Positions 46,685 through 56,124 of a DNA stretch of 64,000 nt are shown here, in pieces. The stretch comes from Pedobacter sp. HDW13 (GTDB taxonomy: Bacteria > Bacteroidota > Bacteroidia > Sphingobacteriales > Sphingobacteriaceae): assembly GCF_011303555.1 (NCBI RefSeq), contig NZ_CP049868.1:3720001-3784000 (forward strand), read 5' to 3'. Below the pieces are notes generated by a model. It saw nothing but the letters and a program-made list of their open reading frames with translations, ran no database searches and was not told where the DNA came from. A program made the translations under genes and the position numbers. Positions within the stretch are counted from its first letter, which is position 1, and the number at the start of each line of letters is the position of its first letter.

Positions 46685-48595
46685 ATGAATCCAGTTGAAT
46701 ATATAATTAGTTTAAGAGACCAGGCAACCCCTGTTTTAGCCAAAATAGCTGAAAGTATTGGTTTGGTAATGAACAGGTTTAAACAGCTTAGCAATGAGTC
46801 TTTGGCTTTTGTGCGGACTGTGGCAACCAGAATTGGAACAATATATACTAATGTCATCAATAATATAGCCTCAGGGATTACCAGGGGAATAAATAATATT
46901 AATAATACCGCCAGCAGGGCGAAAGCAATTTATGACAGTACAGTAAATTCAGTCAAGGCCGGAGCCACCAAAGTCAAAGATTTTATTACCACAAATGCCA
47001 GTAAGCCCTTGATTAATCCAGCTGGCCTTGGTGTTTCACAGTTGATTGACTTCGGGAAAAAGATTAAAGAGTTAACCGAAGAATACAACGGCTTTAAAGA
47101 AACATTAGGCGAAACATTTAATTCCCGCGATATTGGAGATAGCGCCATGAATGCGATCTCGCAATTTGCAGTTAAATCCCCTTCTCAGCTAGCTGATGTA
47201 GTAGAGTCCTTTGACAACCTTGCTAAAAATGGAATTAATCCAACTTCAGCAGAGCTAACCTCATTAGGGGATCTTGCGGCATCTAAAGGTAAAAAGTTCG
47301 AAGATATTGGATCAGCACTCTTGTCAGCTCAAGGTGGTGATTTTCAGGCTCTCAAACAGCTAGGTGTGGAGGCTACCGCATCCGGGGATAAAGTTAAGCT
47401 GTCTTTCAACGGCCTAACAAAAACAGTGGAAAACAATGGCCAGGCCATGAAAACCGCCTTAGCTGAATACGGAAATATGAATGGTATTGCCGGCTCCATG
47501 GAAAAGGTTGGTCACTCAGTTGAGGATATTACTAGTTTTAAGTTTCTGGCTGAATATATTCCGGTAATTTCCCGGTTTTTCGAGATTTTGCAGAGTAATA
47601 TTCAACCGGTTATAAATTCTGTCTGGAATTTTTTGAGGGCAATGTTTGGTTTAGATGAAGGAGGGGATAGTCTTTCAGTTTTTAAAGATATCTTAAGTGG
47701 TGCCCTCTTCGTTGTTGACCTTTTATCATCTGGGGTAGCAACTCTAATTGATTGGTTAGCACCACTAGCGCCTTCAATTTTTGCGATAGTAGCATCAGTG
47801 GCAGCATTTAACCTGGTAATGGCCATGAACCCGATAAGTTGGGTGGTACTGGGTATAATTGCTTTAATTACTATCATCGGTTTAGTTGTAAAATATACTG
47901 ATGGTTGGGGAAAATCATGGAATGCCTTAGGGACTATGTTTAGGGTGGTCTGGGACCAAATTGGTGCTGATTTTAACTTTGGGATTGATAGTATGGTCTA
48001 CGGTTTTACCCTAATATACCTGCAGGCCAAGGATGTGGTTGAGCAAATTGTAGGAACCTTTTCTAACCTTGGCGAGGCTATTGGGATGGCCTTAGATGGC
48101 AATGTGAGTGGAGCGATGGACCGTGCTTTTCAGGGGGTTAGAACAGAAGCTGGGGCAGAGATCGAAAGACTCCGAAAGGAGCATCAAACCCAAACGGACG
48201 CATATTACCGGGGTACTGCCCAAAGGGGACAGAAGCTTGCTGGTGCAGCAAATCAGTTAGGGATTTCTTTTGATGTAGATCGCTTCTCTAAAGATGTGAG
48301 CAAGGTAGCTTCCGGGCTTTCAGGTGCCGGACAGGATACCAGTTCATACGACAAATTTGCCAGGGATAATAAAGGTACGAAAGACAAAAGCGGCAGTAAA
48401 CCAACAAATGTTGCTGGTGGTATTACCGGAGGCGGGACACAGACCTCACATATTACCATCAACCTGGCCAAAATGCAGGATCAAATTGTAATCAATACCA
48501 TTAACTCGGGCGAAGGGGCCACGAAAATGCGGCAAATGCTCGAGGAAGAACTAAACCGGCTTTTAGGCTCAATCACACTAATGCAAACTGCGTAA
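46685..48595 (+). CDS. Tail tape measure protein
   Basis: A 636-residue protein following the chaperones. It has an N-terminal helical region (VEYIISLRDQATPVLAKIAESIG), Asn/Ala/Thr-rich helices, central hydrophobic helices (about 345-410; LFVVDLLSSGVATLIDWL, FNLVMAMNPISWVVLGIIALITIIGLVVKY) and a polar C-terminus. This is the usual tape-measure layout, in which length sets tail length and the hydrophobic part may act in DNA passage. It is short for a tape measure, suggesting a tail of roughly 95 nm by the family rule of ~0.15 nm per residue. Confidence 0.82.
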   Translation: MNPVEYIISLRDQATPVLAKIAESIGLVMNRFKQLSNESLAFVRTVATRIGTIYTNVINNIASGITRGINNINNTASRAKAIYDSTVNSVKAGATKVKDFITTNASKPLINPAGLGVSQLIDFGKKIKELTEEYNGFKETLGETFNSRDIGDSAMNAISQFAVKSPSQLADVVESFDNLAKNGINPTSAELTSLGDLAASKGKKFEDIGSALLSAQGGDFQALKQLGVEATASGDKVKLSFNGLTKTVENNGQAMKTALAEYGNMNGIAGSMEKVGHSVEDITSFKFLAEYIPVISRFFEILQSNIQPVINSVWNFLRAMFGLDEGGDSLSVFKDILSGALFVVDLLSSGVATLIDWLAPLAPSIFAIVASVAAFNLVMAMNPISWVVLGIIALITIIGLVVKYTDGWGKSWNALGTMFRVVWDQIGADFNFGIDSMVYGFTLIYLQAKDVVEQIVGTFSNLGEAIGMALDGNVSGAMDRAFQGVRTEAGAEIERLRKEHQTQTDAYYRGTAQRGQKLAGAANQLGISFDVDRFSKDVSKVASGLSGAGQDTSSYDKFARDNKGTKDKSGSKPTNVAGGITGGGTQTSHITINLAKMQDQIVINTINSGEGATKMRQMLEEELNRLLGSITLMQTA

Positions 48596-49215
48596 TGACA
48601 CTAAATATTAAAGAATTAACTGCGCTGGCTCATTTGAGCTATATCGCCTCGCCATACCCAGGCTTTGATAAAAAGCTGAGTATGTTCAATCTTCCTGATA
48701 TGAATAACATTGGAAACATATCAGGCTCACCATATTTTATGCAGCTGAGCTTAAAAAAGCAAAGTGGCGAAATTATAACCCTGCCTAATGAGCCACTGGT
48801 TTCTATCTCATTGCAAAAAACGATTGTAGAAACAGCAACAGTGGGTGAGGGGAGAACGGGAACAGTAAAAGAGTATATCTGCACTGAGGATTTTGACATA
48901 GAAATAAAGGGCGTTTGTATTGGCGAAAATGGCGCGTATCCAACAGAAGATGTCAAAGCAGTAAAAGATCTCTTTCTGGTTAACGAGGCCCTTGAGGTAC
49001 AGGAAAACTTGTTTTTTGAATTGTTTGACATCAAAAAAATTGTGCTTAAAAGTTTTAAGCTCGATGAAATGGTGGGACAGGAAGGTGTACAGAAATACAG
49101 CATCAATGCGGTGAGCGATATACCTTTTTTCGCCGAATTATCCGAAAGGACCAAATTTATTAATGAATCAGTAACCAAAGCACTAAATAATGTTCGTCTT
49201 ACAGGGGTACTTTGA
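48595..49215 (+). CDS. DUF6046-like baseplate-associated protein
   Basis: A 206-residue protein whose ATG shares one base with the tape-measure stop (TAATG). It has a beta-rich core with EPLVSISLQKTIVETATVGEGRTGTVKEYI and a C-terminal VQKYSINAVSDIPFFAEL, resembling DUF6046 proteins of Bacteroidota phages. Its place between tape measure and hub matches the gpU/DNA-circularisation-protein slot of other contractile phages. Role inferred. Confidence 0.65.
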   Translation: MTLNIKELTALAHLSYIASPYPGFDKKLSMFNLPDMNNIGNISGSPYFMQLSLKKQSGEIITLPNEPLVSISLQKTIVETATVGEGRTGTVKEYICTEDFDIEIKGVCIGENGAYPTEDVKAVKDLFLVNEALEVQENLFFELFDIKKIVLKSFKLDEMVGQEGVQKYSINAVSDIPFFAELSERTKFINESVTKALNNVRLTGVL

Positions 49216-50179
49216 AATAGGGGTTTATAAGTTCAGTACTATAAACAACGTAGAAATTACGCGTTCGGTGGATGAGATTACCGATACCGCAGTAATTAAA
49301 ATGCCAACAAAATTTTTGATTAAAGAGGGGAATGGGAAACTGGTATATACCGAGGAAGCGATCAAAAAAGGTGATCGGGTTAAAATTGTTTTGGGGTATA
49401 AGGATAAATTGGAAAGGGTAGAATTTACCGGATACGTAGACCGGATTAAATGTACTACTCCAATGGAAATTCACTGCGAAGATGCCACCTGGTTGTTGAA
49501 ACGCAAAGATGCCGCTTTTAGTAAGAGCAATACAACTTTGAAACAGGTACTGGAAAGTATTGTGAGCGGTACAGATCTAAAACTGGCCGCAAACATACCT
49601 GAAATGGCATTGCAAAAATACCTCATCAAAGATAAAAATGCTGCTCAGGCCCTTAAACAGATTAAAGATGAATTTAAGGAAATCTATAAAATTTACCTAA
49701 ACGATGCTGGGGAGTTATACTGTGGTTTACAGGAATTAAACAACATTAACCAAAAAGCCAGCTATGATCTTAATTACAACATCATTGAAAATAAGCTCGA
49801 GTTTAAAACTGGAGAGGATAGACGGGTAAAGATCATATGCGAGGGATGTACCAGGGACAACAAAAAGATCACTGCTACCCTGGGAGATAAGGATGGCGAA
49901 GAGTTTAAGTTTACTAGCAAGGTGATTACCGATCAAAGCTCGATTGATAAACTGGCAGAAGAATACCTGAAAATCGCAAAATACGGGGGCTATAGTGGAG
50001 ACATTACCAGTTTTTTATTGCCTGTTGCAAGCCCGGCAATGGCTGTGGAAATTATCGATAAAAAACATCCCAACCGGGAGGGCAGCTATTTCATAAAAAA
50101 GGTAGTAACCACTTACGGTACCGGGGGCGCAAGGCGAACAGTTAGCATTGGCAATAAATTAACCACCAACAAAAAGTAA
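49190..50179 (+). CDS. Baseplate hub protein (gpD/Gp44-like)
   Basis: A 329-residue protein with a gpD-type hub layout: an N-terminal strand domain with GDRVKIVLGYKDKLERVEFTGYVDRI, a central domain with a TLKQVLESIVSGTDLK helix and EIYKIYLNDAGELYCG, and a C-terminal strand-rich domain ending ARRTVSIGNKL. The hub trimer connects tube and spike. The start overlaps the previous gene by 26 bases; no better start is visible. The stop overlaps the next ATG. Confidence 0.75.
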   Translation: MFVLQGYFEIGVYKFSTINNVEITRSVDEITDTAVIKMPTKFLIKEGNGKLVYTEEAIKKGDRVKIVLGYKDKLERVEFTGYVDRIKCTTPMEIHCEDATWLLKRKDAAFSKSNTTLKQVLESIVSGTDLKLAANIPEMALQKYLIKDKNAAQALKQIKDEFKEIYKIYLNDAGELYCGLQELNNINQKASYDLNYNIIENKLEFKTGEDRRVKIICEGCTRDNKKITATLGDKDGEEFKFTSKVITDQSSIDKLAEEYLKIAKYGGYSGDITSFLLPVASPAMAVEIIDKKHPNREGSYFIKKVVTTYGTGGARRTVSIGNKLTTNKK

Positions 50180-50658
50180 TGACCGAAGAGATCGCAAAAA
50201 AAATAAAACTGCTGGGTAAACAAGATACCGATACCACCATTATGACGGTAAAGACAGTAGATAAACAAGAAGGCACCTGCACCTGTGATGATGGGCAGAT
50301 ATTGCATACAGATGTAAGGTTGTCGGCCATTATTGATGAGAAACTGCAGAAATATTATCTCTTTCCGAAGGTGGGTAGTACCGTACTTGTAACACCTATA
50401 GATGCTGATTACAGTATGCAATTCGTATCCGCTATAAGCGAGCCTGAGGAAATGGTGTTACATATCGGTGAGGTGATTTTTGAAATCAACAAAGATGGCT
50501 TTCTGCTGCAGAAAAATAATGAAACACTTAAGGCTTTGATGATTGATCTGATCAAAGAAATTAAAGCGATGAAGTTCACAACCAATGCAGGGCCAACCAT
50601 TGCGCTGGTTAATACCCCCAGTTATCTGCTATCGAAAACCGGTTCGAACAATTTTTAA
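50179..50658 (+). CDS. Baseplate spike / gpV-like OB-fold protein
   Basis: A 159-residue protein with an N-terminal OB-fold-like segment (TVKTVDKQEGTCTCDDGQILHTDVRL ... YLFPKVGSTVLVTPID) and a short C-terminal part. This is as expected for the central spike that follows the hub gene in contractile phages. It is short, with no long beta-helix spike tip or zinc/iron-binding HxH motif seen. Confidence 0.65.
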   Translation: MTEEIAKKIKLLGKQDTDTTIMTVKTVDKQEGTCTCDDGQILHTDVRLSAIIDEKLQKYYLFPKVGSTVLVTPIDADYSMQFVSAISEPEEMVLHIGEVIFEINKDGFLLQKNNETLKALMIDLIKEIKAMKFTTNAGPTIALVNTPSYLLSKTGSNNF

Positions 50659-50669
50659 AAGAGAATTAA

Positions 50670-50888
50670 ATGGCTTTAAATAAAAACAGATTAAAATCTA
50701 AAATCATAGCCGCCTTTGAAGCGGAGCAAACCGAACAGGAAGATTACAGCGCCAGTTTAGATAGAATAGCCGATAAGCTTGCCCAGTGCATTATCGAGGA
50801 AATCAAACAACTGGCTATCACCTACAACAGTGGTCTGCTCGCACCAAACGGAGCGGTATCGGGAACCTTTAATGCAACGCTAAGCTAA
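50670..50888 (+). CDS. Small phage protein, unknown
   Basis: A 72-residue, mostly helical acidic protein (SKIIAAFEAEQTEQEDYSASLDRIADKL) ending in a Gly/Thr/Asn-rich tail (APNGAVSGTFNATLS). Encoded between spike and J genes; the stop overlaps the next ATG by one base (TAATG). No family recognised. Confidence 0.55.
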   Translation: MALNKNRLKSKIIAAFEAEQTEQEDYSASLDRIADKLAQCIIEEIKQLAITYNSGLLAPNGAVSGTFNATLS

Positions 50889-51187
50889 TGGAAGAATTTA
50901 TTAAACAACATGTTGGGGAATTAATTACGGCAGTTATTGCAGCTTTCGGCGGTTGGTTCTTTCAACGAAATAAGCAAAAAGCTGAACTTCAGGCGAATGA
51001 GATCGATAATGCAGACAAGGTTTTAAAGTACTACAGGGAAATGGTTGACGATTTGGGGCTTCGGCTTAAGGAAGCGATAGTAGAGTTAAATAAAACAAAG
51101 GAAATGGTTAAGGAACTTGAAGAAAAAGTAGAAGCCTTAACCGATGAACTTAAAAAGCACAAGAAGTTAAATAATACAACATCATGA
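50888..51187 (+). CDS. Small membrane/coiled-coil phage protein
   Basis: A 99-residue protein with one N-terminal hydrophobic helix (ELITAVIAAFGGWFFQ) followed by a long charged coiled coil (LRLKEAIVELNKTKEMVKEL). It could be an Rz-like or holin-accessory protein, but it sits among baseplate genes rather than with the endolysin, so I leave its role open. It overlaps the next gene by four bases (ATGA). Confidence 0.55.
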   Translation: MEEFIKQHVGELITAVIAAFGGWFFQRNKQKAELQANEIDNADKVLKYYREMVDDLGLRLKEAIVELNKTKEMVKELEEKVEALTDELKKHKKLNNTTS

Positions 51188-51465
51188 TTAAAAAAGCCTT
51201 ACATAATCAATCGGTTCTGGATTTTGTACTGCACCATACCGGTAGCATCGTTGCAGCACTGGATTTCAGTTTCGATGCAGCCATAGCAATCACAGATGAT
51301 CTGCTTGTTGGTAACAGTTATCCGGTAAGTGGAAATCTGCTCGCCGACACCGATATTTTAAACTATTACACCAGCAACAATTATACACCTGCAACAGCAA
51401 CACTTATCGATACCGATTACGGAATTGGGGAGATGAGGATTTTAAGCACTTTTATTGTAAGATAA
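51184..51465 (+). CDS. Small tail protein, possibly gpX/LysM-like
   Basis: A 93-residue protein with HNQSVLDFVLHHTGSIVAALDFSF, similar in feel to the short LysM-like tail protein X (which often has a D-x-x-x-x-x-x-x-G pattern and sits near the hub). Sequence similarity is weak, so this is tentative. Its stop shares one base with the J-protein ATG. Confidence 0.5.
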   Translation: MIKKALHNQSVLDFVLHHTGSIVAALDFSFDAAIAITDDLLVGNSYPVSGNLLADTDILNYYTSNNYTPATATLIDTDYGIGEMRILSTFIVR

Positions 51466-52306
51466 TGGCAAGAAGCATAGAACAAATTCAAAATGAAATC
51501 ATTAATGCTAAAGAAAGTAATTCTGATTTAGCCGAATTAACCAGTACCAGTAAAACCGCAGTATGGAGACTGATAACCTTTGTTATCGCTTTTTCCATTT
51601 ACGCACTGGAAAAACTGTTTGATATCCATAAAGCAGAAACAGATGATAAAATCGCATTATTGAAACCGCATACTGCGCGTTGGTATCGCCAAAAAGCATT
51701 GGCTTTTCAATATGGGTATCCTTTGGTAGCAGATTCAGATGTTTACGATAATAGTAACATTAGCGAAGGGCAATTGGCCCAAAGTAAAATAGTCAAGTAC
51801 TCTGCTGTAACAGAGTCTAAAGAAGGGCTTGTAATCGTAAAAATCGCTACCGAAAGCGGTGGGGTGTTAAGTCCGATCAGCGATGAGCAAAAGGCAAGCT
51901 TTGAAGCTTATATCGCCGAAATTAAAGATGCAGGTGTAACCATCCACACCATCAACTATCTACCGGACAAACTGTACTTAAACATGACAGTTTATTACAA
52001 CCCTTGGTGTTGGATGCACAGGGGAATAGCATTATAAGTGGTGGTAAACCTGTGGAAGAGGCCATAAAGCAGTATTTAAAAGAATTGCCTTTCAATGGCG
52101 AGTTGGTATTGGCCCATTTGGTAGATAGGCTTCAGGAAGTGGAAGGGGTTTTAATACCGCAGATAAATAACGCTGAAAGCAGTTGGATCAATGAAGATAT
52201 AAATTCAACAACCTATGCAGCTCCCGTAGCAATTGAAGTTAAAAAAATACCTGTATCAGGATATTTTGAAGTTGTCAATTTTAACAATATAAGCTATGTG
52301 GTATAA
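51465..52306 (+). CDS. Baseplate J-like protein (one apparent frameshift)
   Basis: A ~280-residue protein with the J/Gp6-like wedge layout: helical N-terminus (SIEQIQNEIINAKESN), a transmembrane-like AVWRLITFVIAFSIYALEKLF helix, then KPHTARWYRQKALAFQYGY and a beta-rich C-terminal half. The frame shifts by -1 at the CCC run 52001-52003. Adding one C gives YYNPLVLDAQGNSII, so one gene is likely. The stop overlaps the next gene by 11 bases. Confidence 0.72.
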
Positions 52307-52763
52307 GGTAGATATAAATAAACTAGTCATCCTGCTTACCCCCACCTTTTTAAGGAAACCGGTATTTGTTGCATGGTTGCAGGCCCTGGCAACACCAATC
52401 GCGACCCTGCATCAGCAATGGTATAATAAAAGGCTCGATAATTTATACCGCCTGGCACGTAACGGTCAGGTATGTTATTTACGCGCCACCTTAAATGATG
52501 CTTTCGATGCTGGCCAGAGGCGAATTAAAATTGCAAACGGCAACAAATATCAGCGTAAATACATTTATACCGGTACTGAACAAAAACATAAATACCTGGG
52601 CATAAATTATTTGCTGAAAGTAGGGGATTACGCCGATACGGGTGCCGATTTTAGGGTAGTCATCCCACAAGATTTCGATCTGGTAAATAATAAATACCAG
52701 TTAGAAGCAATGATAGATTTTTATAAACTGGCGGGCAAACGCTATAATATTGAAAAAGAATGA
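52296..52763 (+). CDS. Tail protein I-like / wedge connector
   Basis: A 155-residue protein right after J, the usual slot of gpI, which links the baseplate to fibres. It starts MWYKVDINKLVILLTPTFLRKP and has FVAWLQALATPIATLHQQWYNKR. No formal family match can be claimed by eye; position is the main evidence. ATGA overlap with the next gene. Confidence 0.6.
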   Translation: MWYKVDINKLVILLTPTFLRKPVFVAWLQALATPIATLHQQWYNKRLDNLYRLARNGQVCYLRATLNDAFDAGQRRIKIANGNKYQRKYIYTGTEQKHKYLGINYLLKVGDYADTGADFRVVIPQDFDLVNNKYQLEAMIDFYKLAGKRYNIEKE

Positions 52764-53610
52764 ATCAAATAAATTTACAGCAGGCAGGAGGTTTTCCGCT
52801 TGAAACCGATACACTCGATTTTATGCAAACCGCTTACACAGCGTTGCAGGCCATTGCAGCCCTGGGGGCGACAATTATATCCTTTCTGGTTGTGTAACCA
52901 ACGGAAACACGGTTGGCGATGGTTACCTGGTTATTAATAATGAAGTGTTACCCTTTAAAGGTGGTTTGCTCCAAACCAACATTGTGGTTCGGGAAGACAA
53001 ACAAACACGCCCCTTTGAAAATGGCCAGGTTAAAGAGGTATTTTTTACCCGTTATGCCTCTTTTGGCACAGGAACAAATGCGATACCCTGGACAGGCCTC
53101 TCTCGCTTAAAGAACCTTGCAGCATTTAAGGATCTTCCAACGCAGATAAGTTCTGCAATTGATTTGGATGGCGCGGATACCCTGGCAACCTCAAAAGCAG
53201 TAAAAACATTAAACGACAAAATAAATGCACAACTACCTTCAGGTGCAATTGTGATTTGGAGTGGGGCAATTAATGTTATCCCTGTAGGTTGGGCCTTGTG
53301 CGATGGTCAAAATGGTACGCCCGATTTGAGAGATCGATTTGTTTTAGGGGCGGGCAGTAATTATTATGTTGGACAGGTTGGTGGAGAGGAGAAGCATGCA
53401 CTGACTATCCAAGAAATGCCAAGGCATAACTTTACAACAAGGTTTCAGCTAAATATAGTTGATAGTTCTAACTATACCAGTACTTTATCTTATCCAGGTG
53501 AAGGCGATCGAAATGAATGGAGGGAGATTGGTTCCAACTTTTTAGGTAACGATATACCCCATAATAACATGCCCCCTTATTTGGCATTTGCTTATATCAT
53601 GAAACTATAA
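52760..53610 (+). CDS. Tail-collar fibre protein (one apparent frameshift)
   Basis: A ~283-residue fibre with a Collar-type C-terminal module: PSGAIVIWSGAINVIPVGWALCDG, TPDLRDRFVLGAG and the terminal HNNMPPYLAFAYIMKL, all typical of phage tail-collar domains. The start at 52760 overlaps the I-like gene (ATGA). The first frame ends early at a GGGGG run (52864-52868); adding one G gives IAALGGDNYILSGC and restores the frame. It probably attaches or anchors the longer fibres that follow. Confidence 0.75.
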
Positions 53611-55631
53611 TGGCAAAACAAACTTTAAATGCAATAAAAAACTGGTTTAAAACCGGTTTAAAGCCTACGCAACAGCAATTTTGGGACACCTGGGATAGCT
53701 TCTGGCATAAAGACCAGGTTATTCCTTCAAGTTCCATTGAGAATTTGGATGCCCGTTTTGATGAAAAAGCTGATGTTGAATTTTTAGCAGCGCATTTAAC
53801 GGATCCTAATGCACACGGTCTTGAAAATAAAGTCGATAAAGAAGCAGGTAAAGGTTTATCTGCCAATAATTTTACCGATGAAGAAAAAACAAAACTTGCA
53901 AATTTATCTGACGAAGATGTTTCTGCGCTTACCCAAAGGGTTGGAGATTTGGAAACCCAAAAAGCAGATGTCGAAAACGTATATACCAAAAATGAACTGG
54001 ATATCATTGTTAATGGCATTGCGCTAACACCCGGGCCTAAGGGAGAGCCCGGTATCCAGGGACCTAAAGGTGAGGCAGGGAGCGACGCTACAGTAGCTGA
54101 TGCAGATGAGATAGTTAAAGGGAAAATAAAACTGGCGGGCGATTTAAGCGGAACAGCTGATGCGCCAATAGTCCATGGTTTGGTTGGTAAACAAGCAACC
54201 CTTGTTAGTGGAACGAATATTAAAACAGTTAATAGCATTTCGCTGTTGGGAAGTGGCGATATTACCCTAAGCGTACCTGTAATTTCAGTAAACAGCAAAA
54301 TTGGTGCAGTTCTCTTGGATAAGGTGGATATGGGGCTCAGCAACGTAGACAATACAAGTGATATCGATAAGCCGGTTAGTAATTTACAGGCAGCAGCCCT
54401 TAATTCTAAATTGACCGGGGTTATTGCTACAGATGCTGAAACCCAGATCACAGTTGGCGTAATTGAAGACAGTAAAATCGTTAGCCGCTCCAAACTGTTT
54501 AACTGGTGGGCCTGGATAAAAACACAAGCTTTAACCTTGGGAAATAATCTTACCCTTGCAGTAGGAACGGATACCACAGCGCCTTTAATTATTCCAAGCG
54601 GAACTTTAACCACAATACCGCAGGATGGTGCAATTGAAAGGGATGAGGGTGGAGTACTTTGGGAAACCCGCAATGGGCTTAGGTCAACTATGGCTCCACC
54701 TGTTAAGTTGATTGGAAGTTCAATTGCAGATAAAAGGACTGCAATCTTTTCTGATTCTAATTCCAATTTTTTGGGACAAAATGCGGGGATGCAGGCAACG
54801 GAAGCAGGTAATTCTAATTTCTTTGGTTTAAGTGCAGGAAATCAGGCAACGGAAGCTTCTTACGCAAATTTTTTAGGTGCGAGCGCAGGAGATGGTGCTA
54901 CATATGCCAGTAATTCTAACTTCTTGGGCCCCTCAGCGGGAAAAAGTGCGATAAATTCAAGCGGTTCTAACTTCATGGGGCCAGCTGCGGGTTATAATGC
55001 AACGACGGCATCTAATTCTAATTTCTTTGGACAATCGGCTGGAATGGAAGCGCCTAGTGCAAGTAGTGCTAATTTTCTTGGATTTTTTACGGGTTATAAA
55101 GCAGACAATGCCAATAATTCAAACTTTTTTGGATATAGGGCAGGTAATTCAGCAACAAATGCCAGCAATGCTAACTTTTTAGGGCAGTCTGCCGGTTTTA
55201 AGGCAACAGGTGCATATCATGCTAACTTTTTGGGTTTTAATTCAGGATATGATGCTACAGATGCAGCCTACTCCAATCTATTTGGATACAAGGCTGGCAG
55301 CACTTTTACCGATAATAACCTCGGAAGTAACAATATCATCATTGGTACCAATGTATCGCTGCCTAATGCAACAAGCAATGCCATAAACATTGGAGGTATT
55401 CTTTTTGCCGAAGAAACTTATTCGGATACCTCTGGGAATCCTTCCATACAGCCTGCAACTAATGGAAAAATAGGTATAGGCATTGTAAAGCCAACCAGTA
55501 CCCTAGATATAAACGGAGACACTGAAATTTCTAAAATTGGCTGCGGGTTAATTCTAAAATCAGCTAATGGTACACGCTACAGGATAATAGTGACTGATGA
55601 GGGAACATTAAGTATTTCAAGCGCAGGTTAA
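53610..55631 (+). CDS. Long tail fibre with collagen-like and 17-residue repeats
   Basis: A 673-residue fibre. It has the MAKQTLNAIKNWFKTGLKP N-terminal module shared with two other genes here (about 1-55), then FNWWAWIK-type sequence, a collagen-like GPKGEPGIQGPKGEAG stretch (about 138-153), a coiled or shaft region, an 11-copy repeat of 17 residues (384-570) and a C-terminal NGTRYRIIVTDEG module also found in a later fibre. Repeats of N-x-N-F-x-G-x-x-A-G type suggest a trimeric beta-roll shaft. No signal peptide. It shares one base with the collar-gene stop (TAATG). Confidence 0.78.
   Translation: MAKQTLNAIKNWFKTGLKPTQQQFWDTWDSFWHKDQVIPSSSIENLDARFDEKADVEFLAAHLTDPNAHGLENKVDKEAGKGLSANNFTDEEKTKLANLSDEDVSALTQRVGDLETQKADVENVYTKNELDIIVNGIALTPGPKGEPGIQGPKGEAGSDATVADADEIVKGKIKLAGDLSGTADAPIVHGLVGKQATLVSGTNIKTVNSISLLGSGDITLSVPVISVNSKIGAVLLDKVDMGLSNVDNTSDIDKPVSNLQAAALNSKLTGVIATDAETQITVGVIEDSKIVSRSKLFNWWAWIKTQALTLGNNLTLAVGTDTTAPLIIPSGTLTTIPQDGAIERDEGGVLWETRNGLRSTMAPPVKLIGSSIADKRTAIFSDSNSNFLGQNAGMQATEAGNSNFFGLSAGNQATEASYANFLGASAGDGATYASNSNFLGPSAGKSAINSSGSNFMGPAAGYNATTASNSNFFGQSAGMEAPSASSANFLGFFTGYKADNANNSNFFGYRAGNSATNASNANFLGQSAGFKATGAYHANFLGFNSGYDATDAAYSNLFGYKAGSTFTDNNLGSNNIIIGTNVSLPNATSNAINIGGILFAEETYSDTSGNPSIQPATNGKIGIGIVKPTSTLDINGDTEISKIGCGLILKSANGTRYRIIVTDEGTLSISSAG
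54759..55319 (+). repeat. 11 tandem 51-base units (17-residue fibre repeat)
   Basis: Each unit encodes about NSNFxGxxAGxxATxAS, with the NF, G and AG positions nearly invariant. The length is exactly 17 residues in all copies, and DNA identity between copies is partial. The period suggests a beta-solenoid or YadA-head-like trimeric shaft. Confidence 0.75.
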
Positions 55632-55776
55632 CCTGGTTAATAAAAAACGGAAGATAACCATTGACTCAAAAATATGCTTTTGGGCTGTTTGCATAATTAA
55701 TTCCTAAAGAAGAACAAGTTATAAAATTGAAATACAGCAATAGTGAGATGGATCCACCACCTCAAATAATTAAACA

Positions 55777-56124
55777 ATGGCAAAACAAACTTTAAATACG
55801 ATTAAAAACTGGTTTAAAACTGGTTTAAAGCCTACCCAGCAGCAGTTTTGGGATAGCTGGGATAGCTTCTGGCACAAAGACCAGGTTATTCCTTCAAGCT
55901 CAGTTGAAAATTTGGATGCCCGTTTTGATGAAAAGGCTGATGATGATGCATTTCAAAGCCATTTAACTGATGATCATGCTCATAATATGGATGCGCGTTT
56001 AGCCCATAAGGTGAGTGTTGAACAGTTAGAGGCAGAGTCCGCTGCAAGATCAAACGGAGATGCTTACTTGCAGGGGCAGGTCGATGAACTTTTTGCTAGC
56101 CCCAAGGTTCACTTGAAATGGTAA
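55777..56124 (+). CDS. Short fibre N-terminal module gene (MAKQTLN family)
   Basis: A 115-residue protein beginning with the same ~55-residue module as the long fibre (MAKQTLNTIKNWFKTGLKP ... ENLDARFDEKAD), followed by a coiled-coil-like HKVSVEQLEAESAARSNG region. It ends TGG TAA; the next gene starts at ATG inside this (7-base overlap). It could be a real short protein, or one fibre with the next frame if a single G is missing at TGGTAA. Both readings fit. Confidence 0.65.
   Translation: MAKQTLNTIKNWFKTGLKPTQQQFWDSWDSFWHKDQVIPSSSVENLDARFDEKADDDAFQSHLTDDHAHNMDARLAHKVSVEQLEAESAARSNGDAYLQGQVDELFASPKVHLKW

Noticed and set aside
46685..48595. Short tape measure taken as evidence of truncation
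   Set aside because: 636 residues is within range for short contractile tails and the frame is uninterrupted.
53597..54766. 389-codon minus-strand frame under the long fibre
   Set aside because: Ser/Leu/Pro-rich composition typical of an antisense shadow of a fibre gene.
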